Numbered from the stretch's first letter, positions 35,601 to 48,646 are shown. The stretch is 64,000 bases of DNA from Chrysomallon squamiferum (GCA_012295275.1 CM022679.1:24909502-24973501); one strand, 5' to 3'. Notes: generated by a model from the letters alone, not told the origin. Numbers and translations: made by a program.

Positions 35601-38257
35601 GCGTTGTAAAGACGATCGTGATATGCCCAGCTCTGCAGAAGCACGTCTCTTGGATTTGCGAGGGCTGTTGACATATGATGATGCTACTAATTACTGGTTG
35701 GCAATTGTCTTCATTGTTCTTGGTGCACCAGGTTCATACGCGTCGGCAACGTTGCCAGTTTGTTCAAATTTTTGTACCAATTCGTAGACTGACGATTTTG
35801 ATGGGGGTGGTGTATCAAACGATTCATTCCAATGATCAATAACATTTTTATAACTCCTCTCCGACAAATAATAATTGTTAACAGCTAAATACGTTCTTCC
35901 AATTTTAAAGTGCGTTGTGTGTTGGCCATGTCTGTTAAATGAAAGAGGGCGACAACAAAGACAATCAAAGAAGAAGGTTTCCGTCCTCTCTTAAATAGGC
36001 TTTGCAACACTTTCGGTGGTGATGACGAAACCAGTTAACACAGCCATGCATGTGATTATCCCTGATATTGATTGCTTCAGTATTTCGTGAAGCAGACTTG
36101 AAATCAGTGATCATCGATTGAGTGTTCGGGTTCGATTACATCTGGGCCACCCTGTACATTAGTATGAATTAGTTGAATTTAAGCTGTTAACTTAGATTAA
36201 ATCAATGCAACCCATTAAGTAATAATTTTGTATATGCCAGTGTAAAGTTGTATAAAGTAATTTAAAGTCATTCTTGAAATAATACATTTTTATGTTCAAA
36301 TGTAATGCAAACTGTTCAAAACAAAATAAATAAAAATAATAATAATAATAATAAAAATAAAATATTCTAAAAATTCCATTTTTCTTTTCAGATACACAAA
36401 TCATTTAAGAATACTGAATTTTGAATCCAATGATTTGACAAATAGAACTGTAAAAAGAAACAGAACCAAACAACAGAATGAAAAGGAAATGTCACTCAAA
36501 ACTGGTAATTTTGTATATTTCCACCACTTTTAAAAGTGTTTTTTTTGTTTTGTTTTGGTTATATACAAAGAAACTTCCAGTTTGTAGTAATGATAAAAAG
36601 AAAAAAGAAGATCAACAAAAAACAAAACAAAACAGCAACAATATAATAATACAGTTAATTTTAGTCTGAATGTGAATTTGTTTTTCATAACTGGGTTTAA
36701 CAACAGCAGATCTGAAATACAAATAATTAATTTTTGTTTGGAAACATTCTCTGAATAGATTAAGACTCTCTTTCAACAAATGAGGAAAAAGGTTTATTTT
36801 TGTGTAGTGTACAAAAAACCATCCAAAAAGTAAATTCAGAATTTGTTTCAGATACTGTAGAGGGCTACAGAACATCACCATATCCTGAAATTGATGCATT
36901 TGTATCTAGTATTGTCAGTGGTGACGGTCATCAAGGTTACATCAGACACTGGACATATTTTACACACGAGGAACTTCTTGTATACGATATTGCAAAATTT
37001 CGGTTTTGTGAAAATGTTGGTCGTGAACATAGAAGCAATAATGTTATGTAAGTTGTACAGAAATAATATTACCTAAGTAATATAGCAGTAGGGTTAGGTA
37101 TATTATATGGAATTTAGAGAATGTATATTAAACACTGATACTTTTTAAAGTTTTGAACAGATTTTTATTACTTTAATTAAACACTAGACAAAAAGATACC
37201 AAATAATTCAAGGTGTTACTGGTTGCAAGATATGAAATAAATATATTTTGAATGTACCAGTCGTAGCAAGAATTACAGAAACCATGAAATTAAATAATAA
37301 ATTATTATCTCAAATTAACTTTAGTATGCTGGGCTGTTTCTTGCAATAATTTGTAACCGTTTTCTTTATACTGTTGTTATCTATGCTCAGTTATGTAAAC
37401 TTAAGGATGTCGATAGCATCAAAAATGTTAAATATTTTAAATGTTATTTGTTATGTATTTTAGGCTGATTGTGGACATGAAAAAAGGAGTTTATTATCAG
37501 AAATGTCATGACCCAGATTGTCAAGCACAAAACTTCAAGTCACCAGGTGAGGTATTTATAACTAACAGATCTTTAAATAAATTTGTTTATTGTTAATTTT
37601 CATTTCTTATGCAGCTCTTGACAGTCACTGTAAGGCTAGAAAATATTAAAACTATATATTTTGTCACTGTTTCTGGTCACAATTTTTTTTTTTTTTTACC
37701 TGTATTGAAATATTAAAATATAAAATCTGTTTTTAAGAAAAATATCTCTCTTGTACAGAAATTTTTATATTTCTGAAGTACAGTTAAATAAAATAATTTA
37801 TTTCAGTTTATTTATTTATTAAATACTATAGAAAATGGAAATAAATTCAAATTAAATTAATTTATCTCTCAAACTAATACTCTTGCATTTCTTTTTATCC
37901 ATCCTGTATTAATCTTACAGAGAAGAAAAAAAAAAAAAAGGTGATAAAAATGTTAGAACTCTAATTCCATTTAGCAGTTTTAAAAAAAGTAGAAAGTTTG
38001 CAGTTTTCAAATTATTTGATTCTATTGCAGATTATAATCTTCCTCACAACGTGTTGCCAGCACACTACTTTGAAGATCTAGAGGATACATCATCAGCAGA
38101 AGATAACTTTGATTCTGATTTTGAAGATGAGGAATGTTTAAAGGAAGTAGAAAACATGGAAAAGTCTTTGATAACAGAGGATGAAGGGTTGAGTGACACA
38201 GAACTGCTATCAGCTGCTGAAGATCTCGAAAACAGCATTCACGAAGAGAGAAAATAA
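29719..38257 (+). CDS. PRIMPOL: PrimPol, DNA-directed primase/polymerase
   Basis: Archaeo-eukaryotic primase that re-starts stalled forks and makes primers in nucleus and mitochondria. Coding exons: 29719-29792, 30223-30301, 31179-31279, 31746-31792, 32343-32434, 33152-33225, 33907-33980, 34300-34659, 34921-35083, 36392-36504, 36852-37047, 37464-37546, 38031-38257. All junctions are in phase: 560 codons plus stop, the length of the human protein. Visible are the metal-binding LYFDLEF motif, KFSRHLIFQLADVAFKDNIH, the DLGVYTKNRNFRLYKSSKLG block with the third acidic residue, the zinc knuckle (RFCENVGREH, then YYQKCHDPDC), and an acidic C-terminal tail matching the RPA-binding region. Exon 8 holds a variable Lys/Asp/Ser-rich insert. 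The exon 1 start uses the first in-frame ATG after a stop; an extra upstream exon is possible. Confidence 0.93.
32634..32781. repeat. Long near-perfect hairpin in PrimPol intron 5
   Basis: Two arms of about 67 bases (32634-32700 and 32714-32781) are exact or nearly exact reverse complements, separated by a short loop. Each arm contains GGTTACAAGATATAATAAC or its complement. It follows an AT dinucleotide tract (about 32598-32628). Confidence 0.9.
35387..36154 (-). mobile_element. Internally deleted mariner/IS630-type transposon in PrimPol intron 9
   Basis: 768 bases flanked by TA. The terminal inverted repeats read CAGGGTGGCCCAGATGTAAC on both ends (one mismatch beyond) and extend to about 28 bases. 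The minus strand carries the N-terminal DNA-binding part of the transposase: a first helix-turn-helix (LSERSYKNVIDHWNES, then SSVYELVQKFEQTG) and a second (SRRASAELGISRSSLQRIMS). The frame then breaks in an A-run and jumps to a C-terminal end (ERCHHCITNNGLHFGHLL). The whole DDE catalytic region is missing, so this copy cannot move itself. Confidence 0.85.
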
Positions 38258-38307
38258 CCAGAAAACTGAATTTACTTATGAAATTTGCAGTCGGAGTATC
38301 ATTAAAG

Positions 38308-38313
38308 AATAAA
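38308..38313 (+). terminator. Probable PrimPol poly(A) signal
   Basis: AATAAA 51 bases after the PrimPol stop codon. It is the first such hexamer downstream. Confidence 0.45.
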
Positions 38314-38399
38314 TAATGTCACAAGGAAGGTGCCTACAAACAAGTTTATATAGTACGTAGTAAGGTAGTATTTTGTTGTGTTGCTGTTCCCCAGTGAAA

Positions 38400-38690
38400 A
38401 CTAAAATTAAAAAACAAAAATGTAGGTTATAGTTTTTTAACATTTGGGGTTGGGTTTGTATTTGATGGTTTCCATTCCTTCTGCATATGAGATAGCATGG
38501 AATAATATCATGTTAAAGCATTGGTATTTATTTATTGTGTTAGCTTTCTCCAAATGACATCAAAAAAAAAAAAAACATAGGTTATAGGAGTTTAGTAGGT
38601 GAAGCTAGTTATTGACAGTTTCCAATCTTTCTGTATTATAAAGACAACAGATTATAATGCTTTGTTAAAGCACTGGTAAAGTGGCAACAT
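38400..38690 (+). repeat. Two diverged tandem copies, period about 170 bases
   Basis: Both copies contain TAGGTTATAG, then a GGTTTCCATTC or AGTTTCCAATC block, then GTTAAAGCA(T/C)TGGTA. They lie in or just after the PrimPol 3' UTR. No coding potential. Confidence 0.6.
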
Positions 38691-39430
38691 GACAGTCATC
38701 AAGAGAATGGAGTAATTTTTATCTAAAAATAAAATATTCTTGAACAAAGGGTTTGTATAAGAATACAAAACAATTAAAATCATTAAAATAATACATTACT
38801 CATTTCTAATCTTTATGCTTTATTGTAAAATAAATACATATATTGCACCTTTTTATTTTATTTTTTTACTAAATTGCATTTGAACAAATGTATATAATGT
38901 ACAGCTCATGTGGGACTGACTATACAGATACATCTTACAATATTTTTTTATATTTCTTTTATTTATTTAATATATTTTTTATAACTGTATACAAAATAAA
39001 ACTGCATTACTCAAATAAATATTCTGTTATTGATGTACTGAAACAGGGGATTCTTAATAACTTTATCAAAAATTGTTTATTTTTAAACAGGAGAACTCCA
39101 CTCCAGGAAGAGAATTTGTTTTTAAAGATTTGTGTACAAAGCAACTTTCTTATGGATCAGAACGTTAAACTGCATCAAACAGGCACAATTATTAATTACT
39201 TAAAACTCTGATTGATTATTTTATCTTGGGAAAGATGTTTATGAAAGAATAGCTCAAGCTTTAATACTGTGCATTCCAAGTAGATAATCATAGTTTATTG
39301 GAGAATAGAGGATATTTGTAAATATATGATATAATATAACTTTATTCATTTAAAAGATTAAAACAAATAATAATCTTATTAAGAAGAATAAAACCACCAA
39401 AAATGTTTCTGTTGTAAAGGTAGTTCAAAC

Positions 39431-40072
39431 TTAAGCAGAAGCATCAAAGAATTTCTCCAGAAGCTCTCCCACTTGTTCCTCTGTGTATTTTATGTATTTC
39501 TGAGGGTTTCTTGTGAAGTTGACATTCTTGAACTTGTTGAGAAATATTTGATATCTGAGAAGAATGTATTTCTTATTGTCCTCTATTAGCGACTGTCGCA
39601 GCTCTGGATCAGGAATGGCATATCCCTTCTGGATGCGATAGATTTCTTCAAGCTCTTTGTTGAACCCCTGAAAATAACATCAGTTTTTATTTTGTTTCAC
39701 AAATCATCATCCAAAATAAATATGAAAAAGTTCTCAAAGTTAAATAACCATTAGATGCATGTATTTGATATGATTGAAACATTATAAAAATGGCTGGGCT
39801 AATTACCAAATATCTTTAAATATGAAATTAACACATTTCTTCATATGCCTTTCCTGGAATGAAAATAACCTACAAAGCTATACCAGTAAAAGTTTTGATT
39901 TCTGTTACATGGGCTGATTTCAAGTGACAGTTTAATTGCTGGTATACTTATGTATCTGTTCAACAATAATATGATAAGCACATGTGTTTAATCTTACTGT
40001 GAACTTATCTTTGATGTTTTGCTTATCTTTATCAGTTTTGCCAATGATTGTGAATATAGCACTGTGTGGTAC
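39431..40072 (-). CDS. EXOC7: Exocyst subunit Exo70, last two coding exons only
   Basis: The exon 40072-39998 encodes IFTIIGKTDKDKQNIKDKFT and joins in phase to 39667-39431, which begins GFNKELEEIYRIQKGYAIPD. It contains FTRNPQKYIKYTEEQVGELL and ends KFFDASA before TAA. This is the conserved C-terminal helix bundle of Exo70, the exocyst subunit that binds phosphoinositides at the plasma membrane and tethers secretory vesicles. Splice sites are good and the frame is open. No other Exo70 exon is recognisable in the 11 kb between here and the TRPM gene, which is on the same strand. The rest may lie far upstream or be absent. Confidence 0.85.
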
Positions 40073-41017
40073 CTACAGTGAGAAAAACAGTAACATTACC
40101 TTTTTTCTTATGAGTTGTACCAAAGATATGTTGGTGTCATTTTAATATTTTTTTTTTTTTTTAGCTGTTTCTGATGATATATAATTTTATAGGAAAATGT
40201 TTTTGAAAATGTTGATACCCAATAACAGATATTTTTATTCTTGCTTGAGTGTCGTTATTGGTTATGGCCCGCAAAGTCGACGACTTGTATAAATGATCTT
40301 ATAATTGTGTCTACTTAGTGGGACAAGCTGAAATGTACCAGTGATGATCTGTTGATGTCCCGGGACTCATTAATTGCTGTTTTGCCTGGTTGATGGTGTG
40401 CGCAGTCAAAAGGTAACAAGATGATACTGTACCACAGCTATTACTACTACTACTACTATTACTACAATACAATTTCAGTTTAGTTTATTTATTTGCCAGA
40501 GTCAGCATGATTATAAACACAAAACTGACAAGAATACAGTTATAAAACACAAACAGTTGTGTAATAGGTTACAGTATACAAATACAGGAGGGAAAAATTA
40601 AACATTATTAGTTGTTATATATGTGTGTGTGTGTGTGTGGTTACAAATTAAATTACATATTTATCAAGATTCCTTAAAGTTTTAATTTTTTCTGAAGACC
40701 AAAAACTGATTATGTTAAAAGTATATGGTCTTGTATACAAATATTTTATATCATTATAAAATAAACATTTTGATACAAAATGGAATTTATCCTCAACGCC
40801 TCCACTGTGTTTTACACACACACACACACACACACACAACAACAACAACAACAATGGGTCCACTAAGGAGGTTCAATCCTTTATGTCAGGCATCGTACGT
40901 GAACTCAACTAATCGAGTTTAATCCGAGTTCATATCACTGGTTACTTCGTATGTATTACAGTACTAATAAATTAATTAATTAAGGTTAAGGATCACGGAT
41001 CTAATAATAAGAAACTG

Positions 41018-41085
41018 CTGAATGGGCTTCTGTTACCAAAAACACACCAGCAAGGGATCTTTTATATACATTTTCCCATAGTCAC
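41018..41085 (+). repeat. Fragment of a mollusc-type dispersed repeat
   Basis: Contains ATGGGCTTCTG and then CACCAGCAAGGGATCTTTTA. The core AGCAAGGGATCTTTTATAT followed by a CCCA motif is typical of a short dispersed repeat common in gastropod and bivalve genomes. Only a short part is present. The identification is from general knowledge. Confidence 0.35.
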
Positions 41086-41265
41086 AACGTAGGTTCTGCA
41101 TTGCGACGTAGTTCATCTCCACGCTTTCTATTTATGTGAAATTTGTGCTGGTTGTAATACAAATGTCACCCACTCCTTAATGTGTCGATGAATATTTTGC
41201 TGGAGTTTGATGTTTTCCAGGTTCAGATGTAAAACAAAAAATCATAATAAAGAACAAAAGACTGG

Positions 41266-41270
<5 letters not shown>

Positions 41271-41313
<43 letters not shown>

Positions 41314-41381
41314 TTGTTTCAGTTTGTTTTTCTTTAGATATATATATATATATCTAAAGAAAAACAAACTGAAACAAAAAT
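41271..41381. repeat. AT tract followed by a perfect palindrome
   Basis: An AT dinucleotide run (41271-41310) leads into TTTTTGTTTCAGTTTGTTTT (41311-41330). Its exact reverse complement ends near 41381, with an AT-repeat centre. Same architecture as the hairpin at 32634. Confidence 0.9.
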
Positions 41382-41749
41382 AATAATATTAATTAAAAAA
41401 ATAAAAAAATAAAATAAAAAATTAATAAATACACGACAAAGATCAAACTTAAAAATACCATTCCAGAACTAATAGATACACAAATGTGGTTGTGTTCGTC
41501 TGTGTGTTCATATTCTTATTTAATTTACATTTTTAATATGTATTTTATAACAAAGTTATTAAATGGTGGAGATGATTTTATGATTATTTGTATCTTAATT
41601 TTCATAAATAATCCTTTTGTTCAGTGAAAATTTCTTAAAAGTTATACCATCTTTAGAATAAATAATAAATGAAATTTTTAAAATACCAAATATTTTTGGC
41701 TTTATTACAATATTGGTTCTGCTTCATCTGTTTATTCTAGACATTTATT

Positions 41750-43093
41750 AAATAAATAAAAGTATTAAATAATTAATAACTACAGCAAGATTTACATTTT
41801 GATAAAGCACCTAATCTCATGTAATTATTATGTTTCGCATATTCGTTGTTCTGAACAAGTAGCAGTTCCCAGGAGTCTCTACTACTGTTTTACATGAATA
41901 ATAGCTCTTTGTACATGTATTTCTCTGGGAAAACCAAAACAATAAAAATTGTGTTGAATCATTTTGTCAGTCACCTCTGACATCTATTCCTAGATATGAA
42001 AGAAAAAAACAATAAGGTGACCTTTTAAGGCTATTCAAGATTTATGTATTGTGATAAACCTCTGAATCTGCACAAGTAAGTCATGTAACACTCAACACAC
42101 GTGAAGTATCGGAAGATCGTCTTACAGTTAACGTGTGCAGCAGTACAAAGACATCAGTTTTTGTTTTCAGATTACAAGGTGATAGACTCAGAGCATGATC
42201 CAACTCTAAACACGAAAACAATATACATTTCATGGGTTTTGTTTTATATATATAAAGACTAAATCCAAAGATATATATTTTTTTAAATTAATTTATAAAA
42301 CTAAATAAATGTTTTTTGAATGATTTTGTTTTGTTTAGTTAATGAGTCTATTGAGATTATGAATTACTACATGCACCAAACTCTATTTTGAATTCACTTA
42401 TATCAGAGAATCAATGAGAGATCACATATGGTTTGCAACTGAAAACAAGTTTCTGATGGAAATGTTTTAATATTTCTAAGTAATAATAATAATAACGATA
42501 AATCACCAAGAACAATAAACCAGTTTGATATATAAAAATGTTAACAAAACTATTTTAAAGTGATACAGGAGTAAATTAATAAAATTATTAAGCTTGATGA
42601 TAACAAATGGGATGAAATTTTTAAACTAAATTGTCAGTATAAGACTAATGAAATAACGAAATTGATAAATATAACAATTCATGATAAATCCAATATTCAA
42701 CTTAACTCAGTAATCTCAACTAATAATAAATAAAAATTACTTCCATAAATGGAAAGTCAGTCTTTTCGGCAGTTTTCATTTTCACTCAATGAAGCCTGTG
42801 TGTGTTGAGAATGGCAGTTTCCGTGTCTGTGCTCCAAGAACGAGAATGTTACAAGCTGCCTTTTTTTTTTTTTTTTTTTTTTTTTTGGACAAGTTTTGTA
42901 GACATCATCCTCGTAACATCTGAATATATATTATATTTTATTTATCTATTTATTTATTTATTTATTTATTTATTGACGTTATTGTTGCTGCTGCAATTGT
43001 TCTGTATTATTAATCTTTGTTAGTGGTATCATTATCATCACTATTATCTTCATCATCATCATCATCATCATCACCATCACCATCATCATCATC

Positions 43094-43151
<58 letters not shown>

Positions 43152-43283
43152 CATCATCAGTATTATCATCATCATTATTATTATTATATCATGGTTTAAA
43201 GAAATATAAATTTCTTCAGGTCGGAACGATGTTTATAAATGCCGTGGAAGAAAAAAAATATCTGAGAGCAACATTAATTATTC
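41750..43283 (+). repeat. Direct duplication of about 1.5 kb, copy 1
   Basis: Matches 46450-47905 along its whole length, for example GTTAACGTGTGCAGCAGTAC and AAGCCTGTGTGTGTTGAGAA. Microsatellites inside have changed independently: copy 1 has a long TCA/TTA tract. No coding capacity seen. Confidence 0.85.
43048..43190 (+). repeat. Trinucleotide microsatellite (TCA)n/(TTA)n
   Basis: A nearly uninterrupted mix of TCA and TTA triplets, expanded relative to the matching place in the second copy (47754-47810). The Ser/His/Tyr-rich reading is a translation artefact. Confidence 0.95.
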
Positions 43284-43401
43284 CGAAAATTCTTCCGAAC
43301 TGTATTAATTGTTTTTATTTATTTTTAATATTTTATAAATTTTCATTTTATTTTATCTTATTAACATTTTTTAATATGTCTGTATGCGCATGTTCGTTTG
43401 T

Positions 43402-43404
<3 letters not shown>

Positions 43405-43497
<93 letters not shown>
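43405..43497 (+). repeat. Compound microsatellite (GT)n(GA)n
   Basis: About 32 GT units directly followed by about 13 GA units. A TCTA run follows at about 43561-43587. Confidence 0.97.
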
Positions 43498-43499
<2 letters not shown>

Positions 43500-43604
43500 T
43501 TAGAAAGTTTAAAAACTGACAGTCAGAAACATTAACACAGCGTTTATGAATCACAAAACTCTATCTATCTATCTATCTATCTATCTATGTATGTATATAT
43601 AGAT

Positions 43605-44650
43605 AGATTCGGGTTCATGTGTTAACAAATTCTTGATTGCGTGGTTTCAGTTATTAGTGTGTTGTTATTATTAAAATCATCTATCATTTACTTTTTCACA
43701 GAAACTTCAGCGTAAAACGTTAAAAAGAAAACCCAGTAATATGTGGAAATCTCAAATTTTCATTGTTTCATTATGCACATAATGCTATCCGTTTCATTTC
43801 AGCTCACAAATTGTTGTTTATTCGTTAAGTCAGAAAGGAACAAACGCAGCATAATATTACATGTATTATACACGTATGTACGTAGTGGCAAGATATGCTG
43901 ACAAAATACATTTCTGTTGTTTCGGGCAAGTTCATAAAATTGACTTCGTTAACCATTCAACAGTATTGATTTCATAAGTTTACAAATTACTAGCTTATTA
44001 TCAAGATAAGTAACTTAAAATTGTTAGCTAGATCCTGCATAAAAATTAAGAAAAAATATGTTTTATTAAACTTCATATTGTAAATCAGGTTTAAACAGAT
44101 AAACAGAAAAGAAACATACTATTACAACACACAGCTATTCATTTTCCATTAGCAGCTTCAGATCTTTTCAAGCAAATACCTTTAACAAAATAATCATGCG
44201 GCAATAGTTGGATTGTTTTATGTGAAAACGTCTTATCCGGATGCTCTTTCTAGCAATCTGAACATTGATTTATTTTTAATAAATTTTACCAACACCAATT
44301 GAACAAAGATATTAAAATTATTAGAAACCAAATTTTGGATTCATGTGTTAAAAAAGTGTGGATTACAGGGTTTCAGTTATTAGCGTTGTTATTATTAAAA
44401 TCATCTATCGTTTAGTTTTTCACAGAAACATGAGCGTAAAACGTTAAAGAAGAAGAAAAAAAATCCATTAATATGTGGAGATCTGAAATTTTGATTGTTT
44501 GATTATGCATACAATGGTGTTTGTTCCATTTCAGCTCACAAATTGATGTTCATTCGTTAAGAAACAAACCGACCATAATATTACATGTAGTCACGTACGT
44601 ACGTAGTGGCAAGATATGCTGACTAGATAAATTTCTGTTGTTTCGGGCAC
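43605..44650 (+). repeat. Pair of about 330-base direct repeats
   Basis: 43605-43940 and 44335-44650 share GGTTTCAGTTATTAG, AAAATCATCTATC, GCGTAAAACGTTAAA and ACGTAGTGGCAAGATATGCT. Identity is high but broken by small gaps. No coding sequence seen. Confidence 0.8.
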
Positions 44651-44964
44651 TGAATTTACTTCGACAAATACACGTAAATTATACACAGTTAAAAGTTATT
44701 TCTCTTTGCATGCAGTGGCTGGTTTAGATCTTAAAAGACTGTTCTGAAAATAGTTTTCATTTTAAAAATAATAAATAAATTGCCGTTATTTATTCTACCT
44801 ATGATCTATATATTAATATATAACATGATCGTTGAATGCGTTTTGATCGTTGTAGGATGGTTACTAATAAACAGATAATTAATTTAATTGGCAAAAACCA
44901 AATTTGTTGTTTCTTCTTTACTGCTTTTATTTATTTTTAGTTTTGTTTGTTCGTTTATTTATTT

Positions 44965-44995
<31 letters not shown>

Positions 44996-45082
44996 TTTGT
45001 TATCAGCCGAAGCAGGACTCAATTTCCAAAAAGTTTCTGTCAATAGAGAACGCATGTAACTCATCATATTTTTTTTTTATTC

Positions 45083-45118
<36 letters not shown>

Positions 45119-45651
45119 TGCATGCTACCAACTATTCACTGTATAACAACAGATCACACACACTCTGGAATGTTGTTTCATTGTGTTTATTTCATACCTC
45201 AGAATATCAGGTTAACTGTCCTGTACACATGCGCATTACTGTACACAGTATCACGCACTGAGAAATGTTCTAATGAAATATCGCCATAGTATTGGTTTGA
45301 GGAATAAGTCATTGAGGTTACATTAAATTTAATCATCACATAGAAGAAAACTTAAGCTTGATTGATAACAAGATGTAATATAATCAATAATCTATTCTCC
45401 GTTGTTATTTACCACTTCTTCCCAATGGTCAAGACGTTTTTCTGCAATAAATTTGAATCAATTATGAACCGCAGTGACTTATTTCTCAACACAATACATT
45501 CAACAAAAATTATTTATAGACAAGCAAAATAAATAGCTTATAAAGTTTGTGAAAAGATCTTAAAAAAAAAAAAAAAACAAAGCTAACTTTGGCTTAACAC
45601 ACACACACACACACACACACAAACCATAATACAAAGATGAAATATAATGGG

Positions 45652-45654
<3 letters not shown>

Positions 45655-45738
<84 letters not shown>
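45655..45738 (+). repeat. Microsatellite (TC)n
   Basis: About 41 TC units. A CA run lies just upstream at about 45597-45622. Confidence 0.97.
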
Positions 45739-45739
<1 letters not shown>

Positions 45740-46449
45740 AGAACAACAAATCGTATACAATATTCAGTAAAACGTTCGTCGTAGACCTAAGCTACAAGAT
45801 TACCTAAAACTGTGTAAGTTGCTTTGCTTGTCTAATCAACCTGTTTCCTAAGATTTTATCAGTTATTCAATAACTCCAGCGAAGCTTGTCGTCTCAAAAA
45901 GACTAAACGCTCACTGTAACCAGTCAAACATCAACTTCACTTCATTATGTGCAAAGTCAAACTCAAAGACAAAGTGTCAAAATTATAAAATCATATTCAT
46001 CATGATACATGTTTTAAACTATTACACGTGTTTATTATTTCATGTTGCTATGATGTTTTCATTCGTTTCTTTCACCAGTTTAAAAAGCATTTTCATATTA
46101 TGTTCGTTATCGGACACAAACTGTGTAACATCAGGGATAACGCGACGTGGGAGAAACACTCGCACTAAACTTCACCTTATTTTTAACCCATGACGAAGTT
46201 CTAACTTGACTGGGTTTTTTATTCTAAATTTATTTAGGATATTTTATAGAAGGTGTGCACATTTATATTGTATTAACTTAGTTACTAACACTTTATTTCT
46301 TCTTCTTTTCTTAATTTATGTATCTCATTATCTCTCTCTCTATATATTAATGATTATGATGATGATGATGATGTTGATAATGGTGATGATAATGATAACA
46401 GTATACAAGATTAATGATGTAGAAGAATAGAAACAACAACAAAATCGAC

Positions 46450-46996
46450 AATAAATAAATAAATAAATAAATAATAACTACAGAAAGATTTACATATTTT
46501 GATAATGCACTTAACATCATTTAATTACTAAGTGTCGGATATACGTTGTTCTGAACAAGTAGCCGTTCCCAAGAATCTCTACCACTGTTTTACATGAATA
46601 ACAGCTCTTTGTATACGTATTTCTCCGTGAAAAATAAAACATAGTAAAAATTGTGCTGAATCATTAAAGTTATCACTCACCTCGAACGTCTCCGAAGTAT
46701 AAAAGAGAAAAAAACAATAAGGTGACCTTTTAAGGTCATTCAAGATTTATATATTATGAAAAACCTGTGAACCTGCACAAGTAAGTCATGTGACACTCAC
46801 CACACGTGGAGTGTCGGAAGATCGTCTTACAGTTAACGTGTGCAGCAGTACAAAGACATCAGTTTTTGTTTTCAGATTACAAGGTGATAGACTTAGAGTG
46901 TCATCCAAGTCTAAACACGAAACCAATATACATTACATAGTTTTTGTTTTAGATATATAAAGACTAAATCCAAAGATAATTTTATATTTTATTATT

Positions 46997-47044
<48 letters not shown>

Positions 47045-47667
47045 ATTATTATTATTATTATTATTTTAATGTTTTTGTTTTGTTTAGCTAATGAGTCTAT
47101 TAAGATTATGAATTATTACAAGTACCAAACTTTATTTTGAAGTCACTTATATCAGAGGATCAATAAGAGATTGTGGTTTGCAACTGAAAATACAAAGAAT
47201 TAACATGCATTCTATGATGGAAACGTTTTAATATTTCCTAAGTAATAATAATAATGGTAAGTCACCAAGAACAATAAACCAATTTGATATATAAAAATGT
47301 TAACAAAACTACTTTAAAGTGATACAGGAGTAAATAAATAAAATTATTACGCTTGATGATAACAAATGGGATGACATTTTTAAACTAAATTGTCAGTATA
47401 AGACTAATGAAATAACAAAATTGATAAATATAACAATTCATGATAAATCCAATATTCAACTTAACTCGGTAATCTCAACTAATAATAAATAAAAATTACT
47501 TCCATAAATGGAAATTCAGTCTTTTCGGCAATTTTCATTTTCACTCAATGAAGCCTGTGTGTGTTGAGAATGGCAGTTACCGTGTCTGTGCTCCAAGAAC
47601 GAGAATGTTACAGGCTGCCTTTTGTTTTGTTTTTTTTTGACGTTTTATAGACATCATCCTCTAACTG

Positions 47668-47700
<33 letters not shown>

Positions 47701-47905
47701 ATTGATGTTGTTGTTGCTGCTGCAATTGTTCTGTATTATTAATCTTTGTTACTGGTATCATCATCATCATCATCATCATCATTGTTACTATTTTATTATT
47801 ATTATTATTATATCATGGTCTAAAGAAATATAATTTTCTTCAGGTCGGAACGATGTTTATAAATACCGTGGAAGAAAAAAAATATCTTAGAGCAACATTA
47901 ATTAT
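46450..47905 (+). repeat. Direct duplication of about 1.5 kb, copy 2
   Basis: Second copy of 41750-43283. It differs by many point changes and by a (TTG)n tract at about 46998-47042 absent from copy 1, so the duplication is not very recent. Confidence 0.85.
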
Positions 47906-48614
47906 GTTTATAATGAGCATTATTATGAACAATTCTGGAAACAAATGGGATGATTTTAGTAGACCATTTTAAGTAAATAACAGGTAAATGCAGTCCTTGT
48001 ATAAAACATCATGATATAAATAAATAAATAAATACAATAAAATAAAAAACACAGAACAAAACAAAAACAGAAACAGTAACAACCCCCTGCAAAAAAACCC
48101 ATATGTATGGAAATTTATATTATTTATTTTAATAATAAAACCCCAGACAAATCATCAACATAATAAAGATAATTACTTTATTTATGTCCATAACAAACAA
48201 TTTAATTTATCTAGAAACAGAAATGATTCATAATTTCTTCTTTGAAAAATAAAACAACTTTAAACCATCAACAGATTTACATTTAACAAACTAAAGCATG
48301 GTTCAGCTCATGATTTGTATCTGTTAAATTATAACCAGAGTGTAGGAGTTTGTTGTGGACAGAACATGTTTGTTAGTTACATAATGAGATTTGTTTCCTC
48401 TGACTCTGTTAAAACTGAGATCATCTTAAAATGTGGATCAGTTTTGGTGTACAAAATAGTTAATGGGCCATATTATATATATATGGGCCATATTTTATAT
48501 ATATATATATACTCACACACAAACATATATATGATATCTAGTTGATAATTAATGTTGAGGTGAAAACTAAATAATCTAGCTGGTCACTTTATTTAATTCC
48601 CAAATTAATTCCAC

Positions 48615-48646
<32 letters not shown>

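Noticed and set aside
43017-43199. Ser/His/Tyr homopolymer-rich open frame
   Set aside because: Translation of a TCA/TTA microsatellite, not conserved in the duplicated copy at 46450-47905.
45560-45760. Arg-Glu repeat open frame on the minus strand
   Set aside because: Translation of the TC microsatellite.
41750-47905. Interpretation of the 1.5 kb pair as long terminal repeats of a retroelement
   Set aside because: No TG...CA ends, no primer-binding site recognised and no gag or pol coding between the copies.
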